From: Nemophila menziesii
Taxonomy: Eukaryota; Streptophyta; Magnoliopsida; Boraginales; Hydrophyllaceae
Length of the DNA: 64,000 nt
Assembly (NCBI GenBank): GCA_029959085.1
Contig: JARWIR010000016.1
Coordinates: 9,903,441-9,967,440, forward strand
Direction of reading: 5' to 3'
Numbering within the stretch: position 1 is the first letter of the stretch; every line of letters starts with the position of its first letter. The notes below the pieces were generated by a model. It searched no databases. It saw only the letters and a list, made by a program, of their open reading frames with translations, and was not told the origin of the DNA. Both the position numbers and the translations under genes were made by a program. Of this stretch, positions 36,421 to 49,127 are shown piece by piece.

Positions 36421-37944
36421 CTCTCTATTTTTGTAATGAGTGCTAAACACCAGTAGCTTGAGTGTTTTTATGGAAATTAGTTATATTATTCTTAGTACTT
36501 AATAAAAAAGGATTTCTAAATATTGTTGAGTTACTTTTGTTATGTCTGACAAGCATGAATCGGTTACTTAATTCACACAACTCAAATTGTATGACAATCA
36601 TGAATAGAGTTCAAAGAGAATTAGGGTGAAACCATTGAGTGAGTTATAACTAATTTAGGTTCGAAATGCAGATTTCCAATTATACAAAGCTATGCAACTA
36701 GGGCTTCAAATCAGTTTTAATCCAGAAATAGTATAATCAATATGATATCTACCCAAACAATCTAAATAGAAGAATAAAAGAAATAAAATCCTATATAACA
36801 CCCTAATTTATCAATCTCTTTAAATGAACTCCAATTTTATTTATGCTTTTTGTTTTATTTCTTGCATTACTTACATAAGATAAACCAACAAAGTCCCTAC
36901 CTTAGCTATATAAGTTAGGTAGTTTCCTCATATTGTCCCAACTTCTTAGCGGTATGACCCATGTAAATCACATAGAGATAAAGATAAATCTATAACAACA
37001 TTCATATTGATTGTGTCTAGCGAGCAATATTTCTATCTTGATTGTTATCCCACGAGACTATGAAATATACGCCATTGGGAGACATAAAAACTCCCTGATG
37101 ATTATATTCCATGTTGCATAGTAGAATTAAAATATGTACTTAGAGGGTACCCATTGTCATTTTACTCTTATCGGGAGTCCACTTGGCTTGATGTGTAAGA
37201 TTTTGATATTCACACTTGTATTGACTTTAAACCGTCTTATTTGTTAAAGCTCCAACATTCATATTTTTTACTTTGGCGAGTGCCTGTAATCTACAATTTT
37301 GCTTGACGGGAGCTCGTTGTTTGTGACTTAGCCATTTTGCTTTACTTCGGTACATCCTATGTGATTGAGCTTTATTGGTAGTCACTTTTGACGGTACATC
37401 CGCTAGGTAACGTACTCCATCTATTCTCAATGAGTGCTCGCGCTCTGCATAATTATTCAACTTTTGATTTTTTATTTTCTCGCTTCAACTCTTAGTCTTT
37501 TATCTTTGCGCCAACTTTATATAACTTCTTATAATTTGCTAGATACATTCTTATTCATATCTTCTATGCTTTTCTTCTCAATTTTTTGCAGTGGCCATAA
37601 ATCCTTGATTCTTTTCAATTTAGCTCTTGAATCTTCTATAACTCCTCTTCAGTAATTGATTTAATTGTTGATATCAACAATATTCGTGGTTTCACTTCAT
37701 TATTTCTTACTTGATCTTTCTTTTGAACTTTTGCAATCTTCATATTCTATTTCTTATTTATTTTAGCTCTAATTTGATATTTTAGGTTTCCACTCCATTT
37801 TGTTGATTTTTCCTCCTCTTCTTCAACTCTTGCATATTAATGCTTAATTTATCTTTAACTGTTGTCTTGCTTGATCTTTTAGTAGCTAAGTTCAATGGCA
37901 TATAACTTGTGCATTTGTGTTGTTTTGTACATTCTAAGCCATTA

Positions 37945-37946
<2 letters not shown>
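36421..37946. other. AT-rich unassigned region
   Basis: About 1.5 kb without a credible gene; the longest frames (77 and 73 codons) are of AT-biased composition and match nothing I know. Confidence 0.35.

Positions 37947-37993
<47 letters not shown>
37947..37993. repeat. (AT)n microsatellite
   Basis: About 23 AT dinucleotides without interruption. Confidence 0.95.
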
Positions 37994-37995
<2 letters not shown>

Positions 37996-38419
37996 ATCTA
38001 GTCACATGCTTTGTTCATCATATGCATACATTCATTGTACGTTCTATATTCCTAGCTAGCATATAAACATAAATATATATAGAAGACATTATCTCATTGT
38101 TTTTCATTGTTGAAACTTTCTTTGAATAGAGATTGGCTCAACACATATACATAACTTTCTACCTACACACATACATAATGTATACACACATACATACACC
38201 TCAATACTTCAATATATATAACAAGAGGAGTAAAAGAGAAAATGTGGTTGACAAAGGATGACGTCGATCAATTGTAATGGTGGCATCAACTTTCGACGAT
38301 GAAAAAATGGAGAAAAATAGAGAAAGAAGAGAAATAAATGCGTTTAGTTTTTTAGGTTGGAAATTCTTCAATCATTTTATTTTTTAAATTATATTAAGAT
38401 ATCTCACTAAGTTATTAAG

Positions 38420-38500
38420 AGAAATTAAATTGTTAAAAACCAATGGTATAGTTGTAGTGACTGCCTTGCAAATGGATGAGGGTTCGAATCTCGTGGAACA
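38420..38500 (+). repeat. tRNA-derived SINE-like sequence
   Basis: TGGTATAGTTGTAGTGAC at 38444 resembles a polymerase III A box, and GGGTTCGAATCTC at 38480 a B box, about 35 bp apart as in tRNA genes and tRNA-derived SINEs. No folded acceptor stem is visible, so it is not a functional tRNA gene. It lies at the 3' end of the minus-strand LINE. SINE body limits are not defined. Confidence 0.45.
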
Positions 38501-38639
38501 TGAATTCCTAAAGTGTAGTGTTGACATTTTTTGGATCTCGATTGATTGAAACACATCTTGGGATCTACCTATTTTTTTGTCAATTGAAATAAAAACATTA
38601 TAAGCAACACTACCCAACGTCTCTTTTTGTACTTGAGTT

Positions 38640-41600
38640 ATAAAGAAAACTAAAGGATTCGATAAGTGATGTGCCTTTCCATCCAGAGAAGTCAATGTTT
38701 TGTCTTACACATTTCGCTAAGACTTCTGCAGCTCCATTAAATCACCTTTTAACGTGTAAAACTTTCCATCTCGGAAATTTCTCATCTATTTCCAAATTTC
38801 ATCAAGGAGTGGTTGGATTTTCTAATTGATTGGCACCTTTTTGTGAATACCTTGAATATTTTTTAGGTTGTCAGAGTAAAATTAACAACTTTGTTGATTG
38901 AGACCAGCAACTGATCACATGGACAAAAGAATATCCCTGACTTCACCTTCAGTAATTGATTTAATTATGCACCTCTTTATGATCATGTGAGTAATTTCAC
39001 CTTGTTGATTGACATTTGACCACAATTTAAGCGACGCCCGCTGGCTCCTATTCTTGTTTGAATGATGCATCTTAAGCCAAATAGTTTTTGATTCATCATG
39101 GAGGATAATATTTTCGTTCCCGTCATCCTTTTCCAGGTAATCTATTGAAATCTTTCTATTCATTTCATATAAAATGAACTACCAAACCAATCGTTGATAA
39201 TAGTGTTTGTTCAGATATTAATCTCTTTCACGTTCTACCTTTTGTTTTCAAAGAAACCTTGCATCTTCGCCTTCCAGATATTCCAAATACTGCAAAGTAA
39301 AGAAGATGATATGAATTTCCTATCCCATCCATTATTAGCATAAATATTGATTGTATTGATAATACATTCTTTAAAAGACCCCTGTAATTGCGGTCAATGT
39401 TAATCTTCATTGCTGATGATGCCCAAACTGCAAAACTAAATGGTCATTTGATAAAAAGATGCTCAACTAATTTGTCTCCCATTTCACACCATTCACATGT
39501 TGAGTCTTTGACACACTTCTTTTTTCGCAAATTATTTCCGTGGGTATCGCTCCGTTACAATTTTTCAAAGCAAAATTCTAATTTTTGTTGGGATATTTGT
39601 ATGAGATCTCATTGATCATATCTTCTCCCATACTGTATGATTGGAATTCTTTGGTTATCTCATCTTTTACTAGAATGTGATACGTAGATTTAGTATTATA
39701 CTTACCATCTTTAGCATGGCTCCAAATGATTTTGTCATATTTGTAATTGAGATCTTAGCAATTTCACTCGTTATTTCTTGGGTACAAAATTCTTTGATTA
39801 AATCCATGTTCCACCTGAGATGTCCTTATCAATAAATTGAGCTACCAAACTCATATTACATCTACCGGGCATATCCATTTGATGCCTTTACCCACCCAAG
39901 ACTGTTCCTATATATTTGTTTTCAACCCATTACCAATTTACCAAATGCGCTATATTTAAGGACTTGTAAACCTTTAAAGATACTTGTCCAGCTCTAAGAT
40001 TTCTTTTTAACTAGTTTCATATCCATATATTAGATTTTGGATAAATTCCTTTAAGTACTTTTGCAACAAGTTAATCCAGATTATTTAGCAATCTCTATGC
40101 TTGGTTGGACAATAATGCTATATTTATTTTATGGAAGTCTCTGAAACCAATTCCATCAGTCGATTTAGAGATACATCATCCGCAAAAAGAAGATCAATAA
40201 GTTTTGGACGATTTTAGAGATGGATATACCTTTGATAATCCGTTCTCTACATTGGTAATTCAAAAGACCTATAAGAATTTCCGTCATAAGAGAAAAGCAG
40301 TGGTAATAATGGATCCTCTTGTCTGATTCTTTGTTTTGGAAAAAAAATTCTCGAGTCTCTCCCTGTTAACTTTACTATAGAATAAATCTAAGAAATATAG
40401 TTATAAATCCAATCCCTCTATTTTTTGCGAAATCCCAGCTTGTTGAGAATCTATTTGAAAAAAATCCCGATTGACTTGGTCGTATGCTTTGGACATATCC
40501 ACCTTAAAAACAACATAATGCCTTTCAGAATTTATTTTTGTTTTCGTATAGTACGATATTTTTTAAGCAATAAGAATCTTATCATGAATGAACCTTCCTT
40601 TGATAAATGCCTATTGCGTTGGAGAAATAATTTTATCAGTAGGAGGTTGCAATCTCAATGCGAGAATTTTAGAAATGATATTATAGATAAAGTTGATGCA
40701 CAAAATTGGTCTAAAATCTTTGACGAATTCTTCGACTTCTCTTAAGGAATCAAGCTGATAAGAGTGTCACTAATTTTGTAGAGCGGAGATTTTTTGTTGA
40801 AAAAAATCAAATATTGGTTTAAAGACGTCGTCTTCTAAAATATCCCAATATTCTTGGTAGGAATTTCTTGAAAGACCGTTCAGGCCTAACGCTTTTGATC
40901 CAGACATACCAATGACTGCATTTTTTACTTCCTCCCTATCCATGATTTTAACCAACTTTTCATTCATAAGGTTTAAAATTTTGTTCGGTGTGTTGATCAT
41001 AACCTCCTCAACTTCTGACACTTGATTTCCTTATAGAAAAAAAAGTTATTATCTTAATACGTTTTGGATCCTCGATACAGAATTACAGACATTATTATCA
41101 TCCTTAATATTACATGTGCGATTGATATTCCTTCTCCTTATTGTCGATGCGTGAAAGAAATTTGTGTTCTTATCGCCTTTTTCGATCCAAAGATTTATTT
41201 CCTTGTCTGCCCAAATGCGTCTTCTTTGTTCCGAATATCTTCTAATTCCTAGTTGATTTTAATTGCTAACTCTTGATTCTGTTTGATTACTTTCTATTTT
41301 TGAATGTTGGCGAGGATCCGTTGGTATTTATTATTCATCTTTGTATTATGCATAAATGTTTTACAGCTCTAACCCGTGAGAGCTAAGCACGTCACATAGT
41401 TTTTAAGGTATAAATCTTGGATATTCTTGATATTGTGTCCCTTATCCCACACATTTTCACACACCTCTCTACATTGTTGGTTCTTGAACCCTGACTCAAA
41501 CACGAGGTAGCTTTTTTTTTACTCTTTGCAATATCTTTCTGTAGAATAAGCGGAGAGTGATCGGAACCGATAGCTAGTGCTACTTTCTAGACTGAATTCG

Positions 41601-42330
41601 GGAAAGAGTTGCACCACTCATCCATAGCCAGTGCCCTATATAATATTTCTTTTACATACTATTCCCCCATTCTTTTGTTAGACCATGTACAGAAGCGTCT
41701 TCTCACATGTATATCAACGAGATCATTATTGTTTATGAATTCATTAAATCGTAAGATCCTATCCATGTTAGGAGCCACCGTACCTTGTTTTTTTATTTTT
41801 CATCGTAAAAGTCATCAATGAAAAGAATTGGTTCCACGACATTTGATTTCCATGAGATAGATTTACCCCAAATCTACTGTCTCTCATTTTTGTTTGTAGG
41901 TGCGTGAATAAATACAATATATCACGAATTGTTACTAGATTCATCAATTTTTTCGATTACACAAGAACCGTTCGAGTTTACTACTCTAAGCTTGACACAA
42001 TCTTTCGAGGCCGGTAGATTTTCCCCTGGACCTAAAAAATCTTCCTCCTGGAATGACCACGTAAAAATTATTACACAATTTCAAATGACTACAATATTAA
42101 AGATTTTTTCCTAACTATAGATTCAAGCAAACACGCAATTAAGACACCATATTTAGACAAGTAAGACTTAATTTTTTTTAGTCATTGGTGCCCTCGCTCC
42201 TTGGCTATTACAAACTAGAGTACTATTGATAAAACTCGGCCACTTTTGAGGACTGGGCGCCGTCTTTCAGCTAGATTCAGACAACATTTTCCTTCACGGG
42301 GTTTTGTTGGGTACTCACATCATCTTTTGT
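38640..42330 (-). pseudogene. LINE ORF2 remnant (endonuclease, reverse transcriptase, RNase H)
   Basis: Landmarks in minus-strand order: SDHSPL of the endonuclease end; the EEVKNAVIGMSGSKALGLNG block (reverse transcriptase N-terminus, 41021 on); EEFVKDFRPI near 40735; the catalytic FADD box encoded at 40186-40175; RNase H-like GAAEVLAKCVRQ near 38740. These motifs sit in different frames with many intervening stops. The FADD aspartates survive although the frame does not. Confidence 0.65.
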
Positions 42331-42343
42331 ATCGTCATTGAAC

Positions 42344-42900
42344 TTACCGGAAAAATTGCATATGCCCCAATATTTCCACCATCGTTGGGATCCTTTTCAT
42401 TATTGTTATCCCCAACAAATATTTATAATGGGAAAAATCTGATTGGATGGACCACATTGTCTTCACTTCTGATTGTAGTGTCTCCATTCCAATTAAAGTA
42501 TCTTGCTCAGTCTTCGTTCCATCCTTACCAAACAAGCGCTTTTATTATGCCCCAAAATGCCATAATTGTAGCAGAATAAACCCATACTTTCATATACAAA
42601 TGATACCCACGCTGCTCCCTCCAGCTGTTTAATGAAGACACCAGTTTTGATTGGTTCATGAGTGTCGAATTTAACACGAAAGTGAAGAAAACACATCTCT
42701 TCACTTTCCTCAAGAATAACTCTACTCTATATTTCCCATATATCAAGGAACACTTTACGAATATAAAGACAACACTTCGAGATTTTTTATGGTATCGTTT
42801 GGTATCGTTTTTAACCTCTGTGAGTATCATATAGATAGCCATCCATATGTATTTTTTAACGCAAACAAGATAGTTCAAATTTTTTGTCGTAACATGCTTT
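42344..42900 (-). pseudogene. LINE ORF1 remnant (zinc-knuckle protein)
   Basis: The frame at 42696-42493 contains YESMGLFCYNYGILGHNKSAC, here split as YESMGLFCYNYG then ILGHNKSAC, the CCHC knuckle that follows the DUF4283 domain of plant LINE ORF1 proteins. The second cysteine is replaced by tyrosine (C-x-x-Y). Upstream, 42878-42525 carries strands resembling the DUF4283 core in a different frame. ORF1 proteins bind LINE RNA; this copy cannot be intact. Confidence 0.6.
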
Positions 42901-43664
42901 AAAAATCAGCCAAGTGTCAAATTCTTGCCAGAAAATCAGTAGAAAGCATGAAGCAATATTCAAACGCCATGGGAAATGAAAACCAGATACATCACAGGGG
43001 ACAAATGACAAAAAAAGTTGGTGTTAAGAACACCAGATAAGGAAAAGAAACACGTACATAAAGATTGCAAGGGAAATGAAAGTCGCTTGTGGAATGCGCT
43101 AAAGCGTGGTAACCGCTTCTAGTTTTGTTTGTGTGCTTTTTCTGTTTTCCTCTCTCTTTCTTTGATTTTAACATTTCACTGAAACCAGTTCACTCCAAAA
43201 AACACTAAATCTCCACAACTTTTGGGGATTTCTTTTCAAGATTGTTAATTTTTTTCCATATTTTCTGTGATCTGCAAATAATCTATTCCTTTTCTCAGCC
43301 TTTTTCCATACCTAAAAATCTGGATTAATTCTTAACCTAGCCTATGCTTAACCATTTCGTTTCTTCTTTTCACTAACACACCGATTAATCATGGCACCAA
43401 ACACTAAAAAAGAAAATCAAAATAACATTACCCGGTTGATTTTTGAAGATTGCAACCAAGCTGTAAAGAATATCAGTACAACAAAGGGTCGGATTGTACA
43501 AGGGAACAAAAGTACTAACAACAACGTGAATAATAGGGCTCTGCAACATAGTAAATAAACAAAAGAGTGAGATTCAAGCGCCGGTGAAGAATACAGATCA
43601 AGCCATATCACCGAATAAAAACAAAGACAAGGCTCATATTTAAGATGAAAAACAAGAGGATGTG

Positions 43665-45046
43665 TGAAAGTCCTAGAGGGGGGGTGAATAGGATTACTAA
43701 AAAGATTAATGCCTAATTAAAAAATCTTTTGGACAATTATAAGTTTAAGAGAAAACTTCTAAGTCAACTAATTAAATCAAACTCTTATAGGATCATGCAA
43801 AGGTAAGATAGAGTTTTGATATAAAAGTATAACAAGTAAATCGTCAAACCAATATCTTAAAACTACTCTAGAAGACTATATGTTAGATATCCTAGATAAA
43901 CAATATCATATAACTCAAGCTAGCATATTATCAAACATATAGAGTACGGAAAGTAAATAGAGTAGGGATAGAAAGATACACACGATTTATAGTGGTTCGG
44001 TTTCCCTACATCCACTACCTAAGGAAGCCTCCTTAGGATTTCAAGCTTTTCACTAAGCTTCCGTGTCTCACTTAACCGGGTCGAGAACACAATAACCTTT
44101 ACAAACTCTTCGATAACACGAAGGATAAACCACTTGTGTAATCACAACACAAGGACACCAAGTATATTCCCTATACTTGAATTCTCTCTTAATCTATCTA
44201 TTACAAGACCTAGACTTAAGAGGATAGCAACAAAGTGTTTAAAGGTTTGCTAATAAAAGCTTGTAACTAAAACTCCTAAAAGAGTGGATATGACTATAAG
44301 CTTGTTTACTCCTCTTGAGTGGATAGATTCTTGTGGCTTAATTGATTAACTCCTTGATAAGGATTTATAAGCTCACTAAGATTGAATTTGACTATGTATA
44401 GCACTTGACACCTTCTTGAATGATAGAAATTAAGCCCCTTAATGTTTGTAATTAGTTGGTGTAGTTGTAGCCTTCAAAGAGCTTCAATTTATAGTAGAAA
44501 ATGGCTTCCAACGGTCATAAGACTTGGGTCCAACGGATCTATTAATCTCCCAACGGATATATTTCTTATGACTTGTCTTTTGTGCAGAAAACCCTTTCTT
44601 GCGGTGTACCGCAAGATTCGTGCGGTGTACCGCGCTTCAATGGTTTGATTTTCTAGCATACTGACGGGCTAGCCTCTGCACCGCGCCCTGGTCCGCAAGC
44701 TTGGTCCGGTGTACCGCACCGGTGTACCGCGCCAAGTAACTTTGAAGGATAATGACTTGGATCAATAAATCTTCTTCACGAAAGTTGTTAGAAACATCAT
44801 TCTAAGAATCTTTGAAGTTGATCACTAAAGCTAATTCTCAATATACATAAAGATAAGGTTAATAGCATTTGTATGAGAATTAGTTACTTAAGATAAAACA
44901 ATAAAGTTGATCAACATGATAAAGAAAGAGCTTTTTGATGAATTAGAGTGCAAGATAGAATGTCAATAACAATAGAAATTAGCACACTAAACACAAGAGG
45001 ATTTGTCACATTAAAACAACCTATTAAGGGAGGCTATATGCCAACA
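43665..45046 (-). repeat. 3' LTR of the copia element
   Basis: Plus reading TGAAAGTCC...TGCCAACA. It contains a GC-rich block at 44595-44740 with repeated GCGGTGTACCGC-type palindromes and two copies of a GACGGGCTAGCC / CTGCACCGCGCC context. Confidence 0.93.
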
Positions 45047-45060
45047 ATCTCCCCCTTTTT
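45047..45060 (-). other. polypurine tract of the copia element
   Basis: The minus strand reads AAAAAGGGGGAGAT directly before the LTR start TGTTGGCATATAG, the plus-strand primer for reverse transcription. Confidence 0.85.
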
Positions 45061-46131
45061 GATGATGACAAATCCTTCACTAAAACACCTTAGGAATGAT
45101 ATGAAAGTTTAAGCACTAATGAAATAAAGCTCCCCCTCACAATAAGCATAAGATTTGAGATGCATTTGTGAGTGTTTAAAACGTGCAAGTTTTGAAGGTT
45201 TTAGTGCACATAATATTTCTCCCCCTTTGTCTTCATCAAAAAGACGGGGTAAAAACAACTAAGAATAGAAGAGCAAAAACTCGAGTAAATAGATTTTAAA
45301 CAATGATTTTGAGAGTGTGCAAGAGTTTAGGATAAAAGCGATTTTTAGAAAGAGATGCACAAAGATAGATATTTGTAAAGCAAGAGCTAAGGATAGAGAT
45401 TTTTACCAACTTCTTGATCGATAGATTTTCATTTCATATGCTTTCTAATGACACAAACGATTAGTTGCAATATATAAAAAATTAGTTTAAGCATTTGAGT
45501 TTTTTTTTTTTTAAAAAAAATTTAAACAAAGTCTCCCCCTTACATAATGCATAGAGTTTGTTTCAATTTTGTAAAAGTTTGATTGACAATTTTTCCCTAA
45601 TAAGAACACTTGAAATCATTTTGAAGAAATTTAGGGGTAAAAATGTAATTTTTTGAAAAGCAAGGGGTCAAGATGTATTTTTCAAAATTTTGGGGACTAA
45701 ATATAATTTTGAAAAATCTTTTGGGGACCGAAATGCAATTTTCAAACATTTTGAGAACAAAGATAGAAAGCACAAATTATAGGGACTAATGAGCAAGATC
45801 AAGGATTAGATGTAGTAGTTCCTATACCATCAAAGAAAATGTTAGCAACATATTAATCCAAACCAAAGATTATACGCATCTAACAATTACGATAAAAACA
45901 TACCAAATTTAACCAATAATCCAAATAAAACACATAGCATCCTAACATAATATCCAAATAATCCAAAGTAGCAATATCCTAGATGTCCAAAACACGGACC
46001 CAAACATAATTAAAAAGCATAAAAACACCACAAACTAAGTTCAAAAAACAACCACATAAGCACATAAACCCATAAACCACCAAGAAGGATAAAAAGAGGA
46101 TTTTAAACACCAAACACCAAAGCAAGAAGTT
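45061..46131. other. noncoding 3' internal part of the copia element
   Basis: AT-rich and without an open frame of note. It includes a second CTCCCCCTT purine/pyrimidine tract near 45227 and a tandem-like AGGGGTCAAGATGTATTTTT / GGGGACTAAATATAATTTTG / GGGGACCGAAATGCAATTTT series at 45640-45760. Confidence 0.5.
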
Positions 46132-47370
46132 TTAACGATTATCACGAGGAGAGCGGCTCCTAGACCTTCTTCCATTTCCAATATCATCACGAATACAAGA
46201 GACATCATTTTTCATACAAGAAAGCTCATTCGCAAAATGCCCTATTTTTTCTTCCAAAACCCCAAATTTCCTTTCTATTTTGTCTTCCAAAGCCACAAAT
46301 TTACTACCTATATAATCCATGAAACGAGACATAGCGCTTTCAAAACCGGATGGATTAGGAGGGTTTACATTGGTGGGTTGGCTTGGAGTGGGCTCATTTG
46401 GAATAGGGTTTTGTTGGGCCGGGTTATCTAATAATTGAAGAGTGTCAAGCTCCGGACCATCGGTTCTACTTTTTGCTTCAAGGATGCAATTACGAATAGT
46501 AGCATCCGAAATACGATTAATAATGGAAACCAAAACATAGGTGTTGTTATAAATAACAAATTTCATTCTTAGAATCGTGAGATAATCGAAACTCCATGAC
46601 TTATTGATTGGTTTCACATTTGTCCCTCCAAAAGAAATATCATTAGCTTCAAAGATTTTGGAAAGAAAAATACCGTAAGGGACTTTATCCCGAGAGGCTC
46701 TAGCATGATTCATCCATTTGAACATTATCGCAATAATGTTAATCGGTTGTTTGGTGAAGATCAAATATAATAGATAAGCTTCATAAGGGATAAGTTTTGC
46801 ATCATGCTTATCTTTCGGAATCACGGCCGAGATAAGAAACTTGTGAGCCACAATGAATTCCGGATCAAAGTTACGAATATTCCAATTTCCATCGGGAACA
46901 ACCATTCTTCCATTAACAAAATCATTAACCTCATTTTGAGCAATTATATCAATATTAGAGTTATCCCAACCACTAGACCAAAAGCCGCTAAAACCATCCG
47001 AAGGAATGTTAAATTGAGTACACAAAGTATTTGACTTTAATCGTAAAACGGTACCCGAAACAGTTGATTTAATCGAAGTAGTAGCATGATTATATTCAAA
47101 ATTAGTATAAAATTCTTCGATTAACCCGATTGCCAAATGACTACCCGTAAAAGCAAAGATTTTATGACATTTTTGAAATGAAAGGAGATCAAAGAGAGAA
47201 TTTTCACCGGAGGGAAAGGCCGAAGCACTAATTGTTCTACCCGGAAGAGCATCGAATGGCCGGAGTGGAGGGGGTGTTGGTGACCTCGCCGGAGATGGTG
47301 CACGGTGGCGGCTGGAGGAGGCTCCGGTGGAGGCTTTCTTCTTGTTAGCAGCGGTCTTGGTACGAACCAT
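46132..47370 (-). CDS. plant-transposon-protein ORF of the copia element
   Basis: An intact 412-codon frame starting MVRTKTAANKKKASTGASSS. Residues 1-45 are basic, Ser/Pro-rich and probably disordered. Residues about 70-300 form a compact domain (HKFLISAVIPKDKHDAKLIP, EAYLLYLIFTKQPINIIAIM) resembling the 'putative plant transposon protein' family that many plant retroelements carry beside or instead of env. Residues 300-340 are Pro/Asn-rich. The tail is a predicted coiled coil (VALEDKIERKFGVLEEKIGH) ending in an Arg/Ser-rich segment (NGRRSRSRSPRDNR), suggestive of nucleic-acid binding. It sits where env-like ORFs occur in SIRE elements. Function unknown. The reading frame is undamaged, consistent with a young insertion. 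Confidence 0.7.
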   Translation of the reverse strand: MVRTKTAANKKKASTGASSSRHRAPSPARSPTPPPLRPFDALPGRTISASAFPSGENSLFDLLSFQKCHKIFAFTGSHLAIGLIEEFYTNFEYNHATTSIKSTVSGTVLRLKSNTLCTQFNIPSDGFSGFWSSGWDNSNIDIIAQNEVNDFVNGRMVVPDGNWNIRNFDPEFIVAHKFLISAVIPKDKHDAKLIPYEAYLLYLIFTKQPINIIAIMFKWMNHARASRDKVPYGIFLSKIFEANDISFGGTNVKPINKSWSFDYLTILRMKFVIYNNTYVLVSIINRISDATIRNCILEAKSRTDGPELDTLQLLDNPAQQNPIPNEPTPSQPTNVNPPNPSGFESAMSRFMDYIGSKFVALEDKIERKFGVLEEKIGHFANELSCMKNDVSCIRDDIGNGRRSRSRSPRDNR

Positions 47371-48018
47371 GGTGGAAAACGAGATGGGTAATGAAGGATA
47401 GAGAAGGAGGAGTGATTTAAGGGGTGAAGAAGGGTGTTTTGGTGGTGGAGACGGAGTGAGGGTGGCCGGAAATCGCCAAGGAGGAGGAGAGGAGATGTTC
47501 TAATGAAGGAATGAAGAGAATAGAATGAAAAACGGCCTACTAAAGCTGTCAAAACCCTTACCTGCGGTGTACCGCGGGAATCGTCCGGTGCACCGCAAGA
47601 GTGTTCGGTTTGGACACAAAAAATGAGATTTTTGATTCTTTTAAAAACACCCGAAACACATTCGAAACTTCCCCAAATGATTCGGAATGGTATAAAATAA
47701 TTTTGAGCATCTTTGTTTTGAAAAGAGAAGCCAAGGAGAACCTAAAAACTCATACAACAGTTAATTTCACAAAAGTCCCTAAGTTTTCTAAAAGTGCAAA
47801 AAGACCCAATGCAAGAACAAAGCAACATTTAAGCATGTAAAAAGTTAAGAACCATAAGATAGTAGCACAAGTTGATAAATCACATAAAACACAATATAAA
47901 ACATAAACATAAAAACAAGAGAGGAAAGAATTTCACCGTATTTTCCTTTTATGAGGTTTGAACGTCCTTTTGCATAAAATTCCATTTTCTTGACGCTCAA
48001 CACCTTTAATACATATTA
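47371..48018. other. copia spacer between gag and the second ORF
   Basis: About 650 bp where pol would lie in a complete element. No protease, integrase or reverse transcriptase motif is visible on either strand. GCGGTGTACCGCGGG and GGTGCACCGC palindromes lie at 47563-47600, and short frames here overlap the ORF start. Confidence 0.55.
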
Positions 48019-49103
48019 CTATGGTAACCGAGGTGGAATGGATCCGGAAATGTTGTTAGCATTTGTCACTATCCATATTGGTTTTTCCCATGAAGGTATC
48101 AAAGATCCACTATTAAGTTGTTCATGGTAATGGCACGTAGAAGCATGATGACCGGGTTTACCACAATAGTTGCAAGAACTTCTTTTTCGAATAGAGTTGC
48201 CATGTAAAGGTTTTGAACAAGAAGTTTCCACATTCTTTCCAATATCCAAATTATCACTTAAATATAATTTTTCTTTGAAAAAGCCATTTGGATCAAAAGG
48301 AGTGATATTTGAAAAAGGATGATTTTTTAAAGTATCAAGAGCAAGGGAAAAAGCTTCATCCAATTTTCTAAAACCTTCTATATTTTTCTTCATAGGATGT
48401 TTCCATTTATTTAAAGAAAAAATGTTTTCAAAACAAGGGTTTTTAGTATTGCCAAGAATATCATCCAAGGTAATACAACATTTAAAACAATTCTTTAGCT
48501 CAATTTTACCCTTTTTTAACATAAGATTATTCAAATGGATTTGAGAATCAAGAATTTTGAGAAGGGATGAAATTTGCCTAATATCACAATAATTATAAGG
48601 AAGAGATAAAGAGTTAGATAAAGTGCTACCTCATGATTTGGTTTAAAATCGTTATGAGATTCATCATGGATTGAGACTTCTTCTTCTTCGTCATTTTCGA
48701 CAATTCCATATAAAAACTCCAAACGATTCCAAAGCTCTTTTGCGGATTTACAATCTAACATTTGTGAGAAAATTTCTTCGGAAATTCCACGAATGAGAGT
48801 GTACATTGGTTTTGCATTTTGAGTGAGCTTAGCCTTTTCCTCAATGGTAAGTTCATCAAAATCTTTTTCTTCTTGATTTAGCTTAAGAACTCCCGCTTCA
48901 TTTAACTCCTCTTTATAAGGAACAAATGGACCTTCCTTTATGATTCTCCATTGATCGGGATCTTCGGCTTTGATAAATTCCTTCATTTTTGTTCTCCAAG
49001 CAAAATAGTAAGTTCCTACAAAAAGTGGAGGTCGAGTAGAAGACGAACTTTCCAAAAGATTAAATTCCATATCGTTTACTCTACTAACGATTAAGCTATT
49101 CAC
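48019..49103 (-). pseudogene. copia gag with CCHC zinc knuckle
   Basis: The 5' part (49103-48650) encodes a typical copia gag: RPPLFVGTYYFAWRTKMKEF, then DPDQWRIIKEGPFVP and CKSAKELWNRLEFLYG. A frame change near 48640 leads to the second frame (48534-48019), which ends with the nucleocapsid motif CNYCGKPGHHASTC (C-x2-C-x4-H-x4-C). Gag forms the virus-like particle and packages RNA. In the +1 frame across the junction the sequence reads smoothly as protein, so a single indel probably separates the two halves. Confidence 0.8.
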
Positions 49104-49112
49104 GTAGAGTTA

Positions 49113-49125
49113 GGCTCTGATACCA
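49113..49125 (-). other. primer binding site, initiator Met tRNA type
   Basis: The minus strand reads TGGTATCAGAGCC two bases after the 5' LTR end, the standard copia primer site complementary to the 3' end of initiator methionine tRNA. Confidence 0.92.
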
Positions 49126-49127
49126 AT

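Larger units (their letters stand above)
38560..42900 (-). mobile_element. decayed plant L1-type LINE
   Basis: On the minus strand the LINE domains occur in the correct order: ORF1 with DUF4283-like part and zinc knuckle (about 42900-42490), endonuclease end (GSDHSPLIL near 41560), reverse transcriptase (41021 to about 40000), then zf-RVT/linker and RNase H (about 39640-38640). Stops and frame changes are frequent throughout, so it is old. Both outer limits are approximate; the plus-strand LINE at 43029 begins just beyond its 5' side. Confidence 0.7.

Noticed and set aside
37227..37655. Short frames on both strands
   Set aside because: No family resemblance and AT-biased composition; expected by chance.
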